Part shown: one piece after another, positions 7,681-14,990 of the stretch
Layout: every line of letters starts with the position of its first letter
How positions within the stretch are numbered: position 1 is the first letter of the stretch
Assembly: GCA_038214135.1 (NCBI GenBank)
Contig: JBBQSD010000102.1
Coordinates: 1-22,849 of the forward strand
Direction of reading: 5' to 3'
Length of the DNA: 22,849 nucleotides
Source: JANLSE01 sp038214135
Lineage (GTDB): Bacteria > Chloroflexota > Chloroflexia > Chloroflexales > Roseiflexaceae
Program-made: the position numbers and the translations under genes
Notes under the pieces: generated by a model
Seen by the model: the letters and a program-made list of their open reading frames with translations, nothing else
What the model was told of the DNA's origin: nothing
Database searches by the model: none

Positions 7681-8337
7681 ATGGAGTGGGAATCTAAAGT
7701 TCGAACCGATTGGACTGCGCCTCGGCCAGAGGCACTCATCCCAATGGTCGTGGAGAGCACAAACCGTGGGGAGCGGTCGTTCGATATCTACTCGCGGCTG
7801 CTCAAAGAACGGATCATCCTGCTTGGTACACCAATCGAGGACCAGATGGCGAATCTGATTGTTGCTCAACTCCTGTTCCTGGAACACGAAGATCCAGAGC
7901 GCGATATCTGGTTGTATATCAATAGCCCTGGTGGCTCGATTACCGCTGGCCTGGCGATCTATGATACGATGCAAGTTATTCGCCCACAGGTCGCAACTGT
8001 GTGTGTTGGTATGGCTGGAAGCATGGCCACGCCAGTGCTGGCCGGTGGTGCCCGTGGGAAGCGCTATGCACTGCCAAATTCAACCATTCATATGCATCCA
8101 GCTGGCGGTGGCGCGCGCGGCTATGCACCAGATGTCGAGATCATGGCCCGCGAACTGCTTCGTGAGCAGCAGATCATTCGTGAACTACTCGCCAAGGATA
8201 CCGGCCAATCGATTGAGCGCATCTCACGCGATTTCGACCGGGACCTGTTTATGGATACGCAACAAGCCAAGGAATATGGCATCATCGACGAAATTCTTAG
8301 CCGCGATGATATGTCGACCTTGACTGACCGGAAGTAG
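7681..8337 (+). CDS. clpP: ATP-dependent Clp protease proteolytic subunit
   Basis: Serine peptidase that forms the double-heptamer chamber of ClpXP. The catalytic triad is present with canonical spacing: S114 in GMAGSMATP, H139 in IHMHPAGGG, and D188 in DFDRDLFMD. The oxyanion/strand motif INSPGGSITAG (80-90) and the hydrophobic core YALPNS are intact. The length of 218 is slightly above the usual 195-205 because of an N-terminal stretch of about 15-20 residues, which may be a propeptide. Two departures from the common sequence are notable: AGS in place of AAS before the active serine, and HPAGGG where most ClpP have HQPLGG. The start ATG 7681 has AAGGAG 6 bases upstream. It lies between tig and clpX and is presumably co-transcribed with both. 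Confidence 0.97.
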   Translation: MEWESKVRTDWTAPRPEALIPMVVESTNRGERSFDIYSRLLKERIILLGTPIEDQMANLIVAQLLFLEHEDPERDIWLYINSPGGSITAGLAIYDTMQVIRPQVATVCVGMAGSMATPVLAGGARGKRYALPNSTIHMHPAGGGARGYAPDVEIMARELLREQQIIRELLAKDTGQSIERISRDFDRDLFMDTQQAKEYGIIDEILSRDDMSTLTDRK

Positions 8338-8344
8338 CTGAAGT

Positions 8345-8450
8345 ACTCAGGAGTCAGGAGTCAGCAAAGCAATTGGGTGTGTACGGGCGCGATATATCGC
8401 GCCCCTCCATATCTTAATCATCATTCTGACTCCTGAATTCTGACTCCTGA
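8345..8450. repeat. Inverted heptamer arrays around a perfect palindrome, between clpP and clpX
   Basis: The left side is TCAGGAGTCAGGAGTCAG (8347-8364). The right side is CTGACTCC, TGAATT, then CTGACTCCTGA (8427-8450), the reverse complement. In the centre a 20-base perfect palindrome, arms GGGCGCGATA/TATCGCGCCC, spans 8385-8404. The whole 116-base gap can fold into one long stem, so it could act as a terminator, a pause site or an RNase site that sets clpP relative to clpX. Confidence 0.8.
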
Positions 8451-8465
8451 ATAATGGAGATCACT

Positions 8466-9776
8466 ATGTCTCGTGCGCGTGGCGGCAACTCAAACCGCAC
8501 CACCTACCTGTGCTCATTCTGTGGCCGTGGCCAGGACGAAGTCCAACGCCTGATCTCAGGACCGGGCACTGTTTTTATCTGTGACGAGTGCGTGTCGCTG
8601 TGTAGCGCGATTATTGCCGAAGATCCAGCCACCAAAGTTGCTGCTGCGCGCCGCACGACACCGCCAGGCCCAGCGCGCCTGCCAACGCCCCGCCGCCTGC
8701 GTGAATATCTTGATCAATATGTGATCGGACAGGATCGGGCGAAGGTCGTTCTTTCGGTTGCTGTCTATAATCATTACAAACGGCTACGAGCAACGCATGC
8801 CGCCGAGGATATTGAGATTGGTAAGAGCAATATACTGCTAATCGGCCCGACTGGTAGCGGCAAAACATTACTGGCGCAGACTCTGGCTCGTATTCTTGAG
8901 GTACCATTTGCCATCGCCGATGCGACTGCCCTCACCGAGGCTGGCTATGTTGGTGAGGATGTCGAGAACATTCTTTTGCGGCTGATTCAGGCTGCCGATG
9001 GCGATGTCGAACGCGCCCAAAGCGGCATTATATATATCGACGAGATCGACAAGATTGCTCGCAAGGGCGATAACCCATCGATCACCCGCGATGTCTCTGG
9101 CGAGGGCGTGCAGCAGGCACTGCTCAAAATTCTTGAGGGATGCATTGCCCATGTTCCGCCAGTGCCCGGCCGCAAACATCCCCAGCAGGAATATATCTCG
9201 TTTGATACGACGCATGTGTTGTTCATCTGTGGTGGCGCATTCGAAGGGCTGGACAAGATCGTCGCTCAACGGGTGGGCACCAATCGCACAATCGGGTTTC
9301 AGCAGCGCACGATTGAAACAGCCGAACAAGAAGCAGCACGGCTACTGGCCAGCAGCACACCAGATGATCTGCATCGCTATGGGTTCATTCCAGAATTCAT
9401 TGGCCGCATTCCTGTGATGGCAGCCCTGGAGCCACTCAATCGCGAGGCCATGATCCGAATTCTGACCGAACCACGCAATGCGATCATCAAACAGTACCAG
9501 AAGATGCTCTCGCTTGATCATGTTGAGCTTGAAGTTACCCCGGATGCCCTTGAAGCAATTGCCGAACAAGCCATGCAGGCAAGCACTGGCGCTCGCGCAT
9601 TGCGCTCAATCGTCGAGAGCGTGCTGCTTGATATTATGTACGAAATCCCCTCCCAGGATCATATCGAGCGCTGCATTATCAATGCGGAAGTCGTGCGCAA
9701 TCGCAGCCACCCGATCACCATTTCCCGCACAGGTGAACGAAGTGAGCCACGCCGCAAGCTCAATGAGGCAGCCTGA
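8466..9776 (+). CDS. clpX: ATP-dependent Clp protease ATPase subunit, unfoldase of ClpXP
   Basis: AAA+ unfoldase that recognises tagged substrates and threads them into ClpP. With 436 residues it is near the family norm. The N-terminal zinc-binding domain has C16-x2-C19 and C39-x2-C42. Walker A is GPTGSGKT (127-134), the pore-1 loop GYVG (160-163), Walker B IIYIDEID (188-195), the RKH loop 236-238, and the ClpP-docking IGF tripeptide 276-278. Sensor 2 is GARALRSI. I chose ATG 8466 because GGAGA lies 5 bases upstream (8456-8460) and the protein then begins MSRARGGN before the zinc finger; an in-frame ATG at 8454 overlaps that ribosome site and lacks one of its own. It follows clpP after 116 bases filled with repeats, so the two genes may not be expressed equally. 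Confidence 0.96.
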   Translation: MSRARGGNSNRTTYLCSFCGRGQDEVQRLISGPGTVFICDECVSLCSAIIAEDPATKVAAARRTTPPGPARLPTPRRLREYLDQYVIGQDRAKVVLSVAVYNHYKRLRATHAAEDIEIGKSNILLIGPTGSGKTLLAQTLARILEVPFAIADATALTEAGYVGEDVENILLRLIQAADGDVERAQSGIIYIDEIDKIARKGDNPSITRDVSGEGVQQALLKILEGCIAHVPPVPGRKHPQQEYISFDTTHVLFICGGAFEGLDKIVAQRVGTNRTIGFQQRTIETAEQEAARLLASSTPDDLHRYGFIPEFIGRIPVMAALEPLNREAMIRILTEPRNAIIKQYQKMLSLDHVELEVTPDALEAIAEQAMQASTGARALRSIVESVLLDIMYEIPSQDHIERCIINAEVVRNRSHPITISRTGERSEPRRKLNEAA

Positions 9777-9791
9777 TAGATCCGATCGTAC

Positions 9792-9827
9792 CGCCGTAGA
9801 GACGCAAGATTTTGCGTCTCTACGGCG
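9792..9827. repeat. Perfect 16 bp palindrome of the GTAGAGACGC type
   Basis: Arms 9792-9807 and 9812-9827 are exactly complementary, with loop GATT; the core reads GTAGAGACGCAA/TTGCGTCTCTAC. It starts 15 bases after the clpX stop and could end transcription, although no T-run follows. Similar palindromes are scattered through some cyanobacterial and Chloroflexota genomes. A partly decayed copy is at 303-326. Confidence 0.85.
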
Positions 9828-9881
9828 ATGATCATGGCATAGTACGAGCATGCTACGTAGGCACCCACTGCCGCACACCCC

Positions 9882-9910
9882 TTGATCTGTGCGACCGATG
9901 ATCGTACAAT
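9882..9910 (+). promoter_or_regulatory. Candidate promoter of the response-regulator gene
   Basis: A -35 TTGATC (9882-9887; 4 of 6) and a -10 TACAAT (9905-9910; 5 of 6) are separated by 17 bases. Transcription would start near 9917, about 42 bases before ATG 9959. This suggests the regulator is transcribed independently of clpX. Confidence 0.55.
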
Positions 9911-9958
9911 CTACATGTGTAGGTTTTTGTTACTCGCTATTCGTCAGTTGGGGTGGCT

Positions 9959-10696
9959 ATGCGACTGATCCGCAGAACCTCTGATCGTGCTACCGATGAG
10001 GGCAATACCCCTCGCCGGATTCTCGTCGCCGATGATGACCCATCGATTGCCACCCTCATTCAGGTGACACTCAAAGACCCGCGATATGAGCTGGTGTCGG
10101 TCAAGAACGGTCTCGAAGCACTCAAGGCCTTTGAAACAACCACATTCGATGTTGTCATTCTTGATGTGATGATGCCATATGTCGATGGCTTTGAGGCATG
10201 TCAGCGCATCCGCGAACGTTCCGATGTGCCGATTGTGATTCTGACCTCGCGTGATGGCACCGATGATATTGTCCATGGCTTTGAACTCGGCGCGGATGAT
10301 TACATCACTAAACCATTCAAAACCGCCGAACTCATGGCCCGCGTGGAATCGATCCTGCGGCGGGTTGAGGGCTACAAACATCGGGTCGCGCCGCCGATTG
10401 TGCGGATTGGTGAACTGGAGATCGATGAACCACGCCATCGCGTCGTCGTGCGCGGCGAAGATGTCAACCTGACACCGATGGAGTTTGAGCTGCTGTATTT
10501 CCTGGCAGCCAATGCTGGGCAGGTCTTCGACAGGGAAACCCTGTTCCGTGAGGTGTGGGGCTATGATTATGTCGGCGAGACCAATCTTGTCGATGTGTGT
10601 GTCCGCCGATTGCGTGAGAAGGTCGAGACCGAACCATCACGCCCACGCCTGATTCTGACGGTACGCGGTGTTGGCTACAAACTCACCGATGGGTAG
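9959..10696 (+). CDS. Response regulator, OmpR/PhoB family
   Basis: Two-domain transcription factor. The receiver domain (about residues 18-135) has the acidic pocket VADDDPS, the phospho-acceptor aspartate D69 in VVILDVMMP, the switch threonine in VILTSRDG, and the conserved lysine in DDYITKPF. The C-terminal winged helix (about 145-245) shows LTPMEFELLYFLAANAG, the recognition helix region ETNLVDVCVRRLREKVE, and the wing RGVGYKL. I prefer ATG 9959 with GGGG just upstream; the in-frame GTG 9953 would add two residues but has no ribosome site. An N-terminal tail of about 17 residues before the receiver is unusual. No histidine kinase is adjacent, so it is an orphan; the nearest kinase is at 17377. 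Its position between clpX and clpB raises, without proving, a role in proteostasis control. Confidence 0.93.
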   Translation: MRLIRRTSDRATDEGNTPRRILVADDDPSIATLIQVTLKDPRYELVSVKNGLEALKAFETTTFDVVILDVMMPYVDGFEACQRIRERSDVPIVILTSRDGTDDIVHGFELGADDYITKPFKTAELMARVESILRRVEGYKHRVAPPIVRIGELEIDEPRHRVVVRGEDVNLTPMEFELLYFLAANAGQVFDRETLFREVWGYDYVGETNLVDVCVRRLREKVETEPSRPRLILTVRGVGYKLTDG

Positions 10697-10750
10697 CACG
10701 CGACGGGTTCCCAGAATCCGTAGGCTGAAGGAGATTGAGTCACCCTTACT

Positions 10751-10815
10751 CCGCTGCGGGCTGAAGCCACGCGGCTATGGGTGTTCGTTCTCTTGCCGCA
10801 GGCTTCAGCCTGCGG
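10751..10815. repeat. Inverted-repeat element of the CCGCAGGCTTCAG family, copy 2
   Basis: GCGGGCTGAAGCCACGCGGC near the left end and CCGCAGGCTTCAGCCTGCGG at the right end (10796-10815) match copy 1 closely, while the spacer between them differs. It lies in the convergent gap between the response regulator and clpB and may form a bidirectional terminator hairpin. Confidence 0.85.
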
Positions 10816-10868
10816 AGGGAAGGGCATCCATCTTCATCAGCCTGCGCCTATTTGTTCGCAAAAAAACA

Positions 10869-10923
10869 TCAGGAGCCAGAATAGCCGAATGGCTTTATTC
10901 TGACTCCTGAATCCTGACTCCTC
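10869..10923. repeat. Heptamer-type hairpin before the clpB stop
   Basis: TCAGGAGCCAGAATA (10869-10883) pairs with TATTCTGACTCCTGA (10896-10910) apart from a single mismatch, around an inner AGCC/GGCT stem. A further ATCCTGACTCCT follows. It lies between convergent genes, so it is a plausible terminator in either direction. Confidence 0.7.
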
Positions 10924-10927
10924 GTTC

Positions 10928-13540
10928 CTACGCCCCCACAACCTCGCCCTCAACGACTTTGGTGAAGGTGAAGCCTGTCGTATCCACATCGACTTGAATG
11001 GTCTCGCCATCGCGGAACTCACCCTGCAACAGCATGAGCGCCAATGGGTTCTGAATGCGCTGCTGGATCACCCGCTTGAGTGGCCGCGCCCCAAACACTG
11101 GATCATAGCCCTCATCGCCGATCCGCTCGCGGGCGGCAAGTGTCAGCGTGAGTGTCAGTTTGCGATCCGCCAGCAGCTTGCGCAGCCGCCCGAGCTGAAT
11201 TTCGACGATCTGGCCGATCTGGCTACGGCTGAGTGGCCGGAAGACAATCGTCTCATCGATCCGGTTGAGGAACTCAGGCCGCAACTTGTCGCGTAACTCA
11301 TCCAACACCTCACGACGGATGGCTTCCTCTTCCTCGCCCTGGCGTGTCATCTCCTGGATCGTCATACTGGCGATATTCGAGGTCATGATCACGACTGTAT
11401 TCTTGAAGTTGACCACCCGCCCCTGGCCATCGGTCAGCCGTCCATCGTCCAGCACTTGTAACAGCACATTGAACACATCTGGATGGGCCTTCTCGACTTC
11501 ATCGAACAGAATCACCGAGTATGGCTTGCGGCGGACGGCCTCTGTCAGTTGCCCACCCTCATCATAGCCAACATAGCCAGGAGGCGCACCAATCAGCCGG
11601 GCGACGGTATGCTTCTCCATGTATTCGGACATATCGATGCGGATCATGGCCTGCTCTTCATCGAACAGGAACTCGGCCAGCGCACGAGCCAGTTCTGTCT
11701 TGCCAACGCCGGTTGGGCCAAGGAACAGAAACGAACCGAGTGGCCGATTGGGATCTTGTAGCCCAGCGCGAGCACGCCGCACCGCATTCGAAACGGCTCG
11801 CACAGCATCTTCCTGGCCGATCACCCGCCGCTGCAGGCGTTCCTCCATATGTACAAGCTTCTCGACTTCGCCTTCGAGCATTTTGGTGACGGGCACGCCA
11901 CTCCATTTCGAAACGACCTCGGCAATGTCCTGGGCGCTCACTTCTTGTTTGAGCAGCGGGCTGCCGCTCGATACCAACAGCCATTCGGCCTCAGTGAGCT
12001 GCTTTTCCAGCCCTGCCAACCGGCCATACTTCAGTTCAGCGGCTTTGTTGTAATCATACTCACGCTCGGCCTGCTCAATCTGCACCTTGGTTGTGTCGAT
12101 CTGCTCGCGGAACTGCTGGACGCGGGCGATCACCTCGCGCTCGCGATCAAGCTGCGCCTTGAGCGCATTACGCTGCTCCTGAAGATTGGCCAACTCCTGT
12201 TCCAGGCGCTCTAGCCGCTCCTTACTGGCCCGATCGGTTTCGCGCTTGAGCGCTGCCCGCTCAATCTCAAGCTGGGTCACACGCCGATTCAGGTCATCCA
12301 GTTCCTGGGGGACGCTGGTGATCTCCATACGTAGGCGAGCGGCGGCCTCATCAACAAGATCGATGGCCTTATCTGGCAAAAACCGATCACTGATATAGCG
12401 ATCCGAAAGGGTTGCAGCGGCCACAATCGCGCCATCGGTGATCCGCACACCATGATGGGTCTCATAGCGCTCTTTCAAACCACGCAAGATCGAGATCGTA
12501 TCCTCAACACTGGGCTGATCCACAACCACAGGCTGGAAGCGCCGTTCGAGTGCTGCATCCTTTTCAATATGCTTGCGATACTCGTCCAGGGTTGTCGCGC
12601 CGACCATACGTAGCTCACCGCGGGCCAGCATTGGCTTGAGCATGTTGCCAGCGTCCATCGAGCCCTCGGCTGCACCGGCCCCAACAACGGTGTGCAACTC
12701 ATCGATGAACATAATGACGTCTTCGCGATCCTGAATTTCCTTCAGCACCGCCTTGAGGCGTTCCTCGAATTCACCACGATACTTGGCACCGGCAATCAGC
12801 GCGCCCATATCGAGTGCAAACACCTTTTTGTTTTTGAGCGCCTCTGGCACATCCTCACGAATAATGCGCTGGGCCAGCCCCTCGACAATCGCTGTTTTGC
12901 CGACACCCGGCTCGCCAATCAGTACTGGGTTATTTTTCGTACGGCGGCTAAGAATCTGAATGACCCGCCGAATCTCTTCGTCACGGCCAATCACGGGATC
13001 CAGCTTGCCCTTGCGCGCCAGATCGGTCAGATTGCGGCCATATTGATCAAGGGCTGCGTACGTGCTTTCCGGATTAGCGCTCGTCACCCGCTGCGAGCCA
13101 CGTACGGCGCGCAGTGCATCAAGCAGGTTGGATCGAGTCAATCCCACCTGTTCGAGTAGGCGCTGGGCCTGGCCACCAGAGCGGCTCAGGATTGAAAGCA
13201 ACAGATGTTCGGTACTGAGGTATTCATCACCAAACTGCGGCATCTCATCATAGGCCTGCCGTAGAACCGTCTGGAAGCGCGGAGAGGTTGCTAATTGCAC
13301 ATTACTACCCGTAGCGCGTGGCAGCTTGTTGAGCGCCTCACGAACCTGCTGGGCCAGTGCGCCAACCGCAATATTCAGCTTGGTGAGCACCTGTGGAACA
13401 ACGCCATCGCCCTGATCGAGCAGCGCCAGCAGCAGATGTTCCGGCTCCAGATTCGCATTGCCATTGCGCTCGGCAATTGATTGGGCGGATTGCAGCGCCT
13501 CCTCAGTTTTTTGTGTTCGTCTATTCGTATTGAATGACAT
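10928..13540 (-). CDS. clpB: ATP-dependent chaperone/disaggregase ClpB
   Basis: Hexameric AAA+ disaggregase that works with DnaK to extract proteins from aggregates. It has 870 residues, standard for full-length ClpB. The N-terminal Clp-N double repeat covers about 1-150 (LEPEHLLLALL and LSTEHLLLSIL). NBD1 has Walker A GEPGVGKT (209-216) and Walker B VIMFIDELH (275-283). The pore loop is KYRGEFEERLK, and a coiled-coil middle domain spans about 410-525. NBD2 has Walker A GPTGVGKT (608-615), Walker B VILFDEVEKAH, and pore loop GYVGYDEGG. Sensor 2 is GARPLKR. ATG 13540 is preceded by GAGAGGAG at good spacing. I see no CIRCE inverted repeat upstream, so HrcA control is not evident. The gene is convergent with the response regulator. 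Confidence 0.98.
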   Translation of the reverse strand: MSFNTNRRTQKTEEALQSAQSIAERNGNANLEPEHLLLALLDQGDGVVPQVLTKLNIAVGALAQQVREALNKLPRATGSNVQLATSPRFQTVLRQAYDEMPQFGDEYLSTEHLLLSILSRSGGQAQRLLEQVGLTRSNLLDALRAVRGSQRVTSANPESTYAALDQYGRNLTDLARKGKLDPVIGRDEEIRRVIQILSRRTKNNPVLIGEPGVGKTAIVEGLAQRIIREDVPEALKNKKVFALDMGALIAGAKYRGEFEERLKAVLKEIQDREDVIMFIDELHTVVGAGAAEGSMDAGNMLKPMLARGELRMVGATTLDEYRKHIEKDAALERRFQPVVVDQPSVEDTISILRGLKERYETHHGVRITDGAIVAAATLSDRYISDRFLPDKAIDLVDEAAARLRMEITSVPQELDDLNRRVTQLEIERAALKRETDRASKERLERLEQELANLQEQRNALKAQLDREREVIARVQQFREQIDTTKVQIEQAEREYDYNKAAELKYGRLAGLEKQLTEAEWLLVSSGSPLLKQEVSAQDIAEVVSKWSGVPVTKMLEGEVEKLVHMEERLQRRVIGQEDAVRAVSNAVRRARAGLQDPNRPLGSFLFLGPTGVGKTELARALAEFLFDEEQAMIRIDMSEYMEKHTVARLIGAPPGYVGYDEGGQLTEAVRRKPYSVILFDEVEKAHPDVFNVLLQVLDDGRLTDGQGRVVNFKNTVVIMTSNIASMTIQEMTRQGEEEEAIRREVLDELRDKLRPEFLNRIDETIVFRPLSRSQIGQIVEIQLGRLRKLLADRKLTLTLTLAARERIGDEGYDPVFGARPLKRVIQQRIQNPLALMLLQGEFRDGETIQVDVDTTGFTFTKVVEGEVVGA

Positions 13541-13628
13541 AGCGGTACTCCTCTCGGTAAACTATCTGTATGATAGCACGCGAGTATCAGAGCGGGATTG
13601 CTATTGTGTTAGAGATGTGTTGGAGAGC

Positions 13629-13671
13629 GAGGAGTCAGGATTCAGGAGTCAGGAGTCAGAATGTGCTTGAT
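13629..13671. repeat. GGAGTCA heptamer array followed by GTGCTTGAT
   Basis: GAGGAGTCA, GGATTCA, GGAGTCA and GGAGTCA run in tandem, then GAAT and the nonamer GTGCTTGAT (13663-13671). The same nonamer follows arrays at 14809-14817 and 19412-19420. It lies upstream of clpB. Confidence 0.8.
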
Positions 13672-13704
13672 ATGCCCGCCAGATACACGATGGATGCCTA
13701 GCAT

Positions 13705-13766
13705 CCGCAGGCTAAAGCCTGCGGCCAGGGGACGATGCACCATAGCCGCGTGGCTTCAGCCCGCGG
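13705..13766. repeat. Inverted-repeat element of the CCGCAGGCTTCAG family, copy 3
   Basis: The left end CCGCAGGC-TAAA-GCCTGCGG (13705-13724) is a complete hairpin. The right end GTGGCTTCAGCCCGCGG lies before 13766. This is the reverse orientation of copies 1 and 2 (CATAGCCGCGTGGC against GCCACGCGGCTATG). It lies just 3' of the secreted-protein gene and may end its transcript. Confidence 0.85.
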
Positions 13767-13788
13767 CGTGTAGGGGAACTCCTGAATA

Positions 13789-14751
13789 CTACCGCACCAC
13801 CGTCCCCGTTTGCACCACCTCAAACACATTGCCAGGCACCGATTTGAGCTGGTTGAGATCATCGTCGTTCCAGCGTGAATCGGTTGCGCCACTGATGAAC
13901 CAACTGCTGCCATTATCAGCGACGATCATGCCATACTTTTTGAGCGCTGTCAGAATAACGCGGGCATGGCCAGTGAAGCCACTGATATCGTAGTTGGCCT
14001 TCAGGCGCAGGCGCAGGCCCATTGGCGGGTAGTTGGGATCATCGGTTGCGCCAGCCGCATGAGTTGCCGGCAGAATATAACCGTTCTGCGAGCGCCAGAC
14101 GGTGAAGCGTAGTGCATGGCGAATCTCGCCAGCATTCACCTCATCATAGCGCGCTAATCCAGGCAGAATTGGCAAACCCGCAGCGTCGGCAGATGTCCAC
14201 CCGGCAGGGCGCAGCGCATTCGAGCGCAGATTCCAGACAGCCCCAGATCCGGCGTTCCAGCCAGGGCCGGTAAAGGCGGCATGATACAACTCATACAGCT
14301 TGCACTCATTCTGGCGCACAACCAGCACATGGCGATCACCACCGCCCTCAACCGGTGCATTGGCGGGAATCGGGTAGGGGCCAGGGTCGCTTTCGTCGGC
14401 ATATTCGACAAATGTGATTGGAACCAGTGGTTGCGATGCCGGAACAACCACAAACGGAATCCCATAGCTTGGGTCGGACCCAAAATCCGGATGCAGCCGT
14501 GTTGCTCCACCCGCATTTATACTGGCAATATAGTTAGCTGAACGCGAATCGACAGGCAGCGTCGAGACATCCTGATTCCAGGCATTATCGGATGGGAAGA
14601 TCTCACAGCCACCAATCACGGGAACGGCAGGCCTTCCAACAACAAGTGGCAAATAGGTTGAATATTGGGCAGTCGCAGCGAGTGTCACACTGGCAATCGC
14701 AAAGCCAAAGGCCAGCATAATTGTACGGGAAAGAAATCGTGGATGCTGCAT
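13789..14751 (-). CDS. Secreted protein of unknown function
   Basis: No function recognised. The 320 residues begin with a clear signal peptide: RFLSR, then a hydrophobic core of about 17 residues, with likely cleavage after ATA near residue 28. The mature part starts at a mature-domain motif GCEIFPSDNAWNQDVSTLPVD. It then has LHPDFGSDPSYGIPFVVV, YADESDPGPYPIPANAP, DRHVLVV, NALRPAGWTSADAAGLPI, EIRHALRFT, and DNGSSWFISGATDSRWNDDDL. I recall similar strings in uncharacterised extracellular proteins of actinobacteria and soil bacteria, sometimes next to carbohydrate-active domains, but no catalytic assignment is safe. Many Trp, Asp and His positions would suit a polysaccharide-active or binding fold. 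ATG 14751 has AAGGAGG at ideal spacing. The next gene upstream on the same strand encodes a cell-wall hydrolase, so both may act outside the cell. Confidence 0.85.
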   Translation of the reverse strand: MQHPRFLSRTIMLAFGFAIASVTLAATAQYSTYLPLVVGRPAVPVIGGCEIFPSDNAWNQDVSTLPVDSRSANYIASINAGGATRLHPDFGSDPSYGIPFVVVPASQPLVPITFVEYADESDPGPYPIPANAPVEGGGDRHVLVVRQNECKLYELYHAAFTGPGWNAGSGAVWNLRSNALRPAGWTSADAAGLPILPGLARYDEVNAGEIRHALRFTVWRSQNGYILPATHAAGATDDPNYPPMGLRLRLKANYDISGFTGHARVILTALKKYGMIVADNGSSWFISGATDSRWNDDDLNQLKSVPGNVFEVVQTGTVVR

Positions 14752-14774
14752 GATTGAGCCTCCTTGCTCAGAAC

Positions 14775-14980
14775 CAGGAGTCAGAAGTCAGAAGTCAGAA
14801 GTCAGAATGTGCTTGATAAACCATATAGCTAAATGTAAACTGTTTGATACAGATTGCAGATCACATCCGCATTCCAAAGCTCTTCCGAACGAGCAATGCG
14901 GATCAACTTTTACCTTGCCCTATATTACACGATAGCCACAGTGGCCAAAGTGAGTATTCTGACTTCTGACTCCTGAATAC
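14775..14980. repeat. Gap bracketed by inverted heptamer arrays, with inner hairpin
   Basis: The left array has GGAGTCA followed by three GAAGTCA-type copies and GAAT, then GTGCTTGAT (14809-14817). The right array is ATTCTGACTTCTGACTCCTGA (about 14956-14976), the reverse complement of the left. Inside is a stem with arms ATCCGCATT (14865-14873) and AATGCGGAT (14895-14903), plus a nested GCTC/GAGC. The unit of roughly 200 bases resembles a miniature element with inverted ends. Confidence 0.75.
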
Positions 14981-14990
14981 TCCGTGCTTA

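Noticed and set aside
9792..9827. Classical Rho-independent terminator after clpX
   Set aside because: The stem is strong but no T-run follows, and the same border motif occurs at sites not downstream of genes, so it is listed as a repeat.
13541..13630. CIRCE or other heat-shock operator upstream of clpB
   Set aside because: I looked for TTAGCACTC-N9-GAGTGCTAA and found nothing like it. A TATCAT on the - strand has no acceptable -35.
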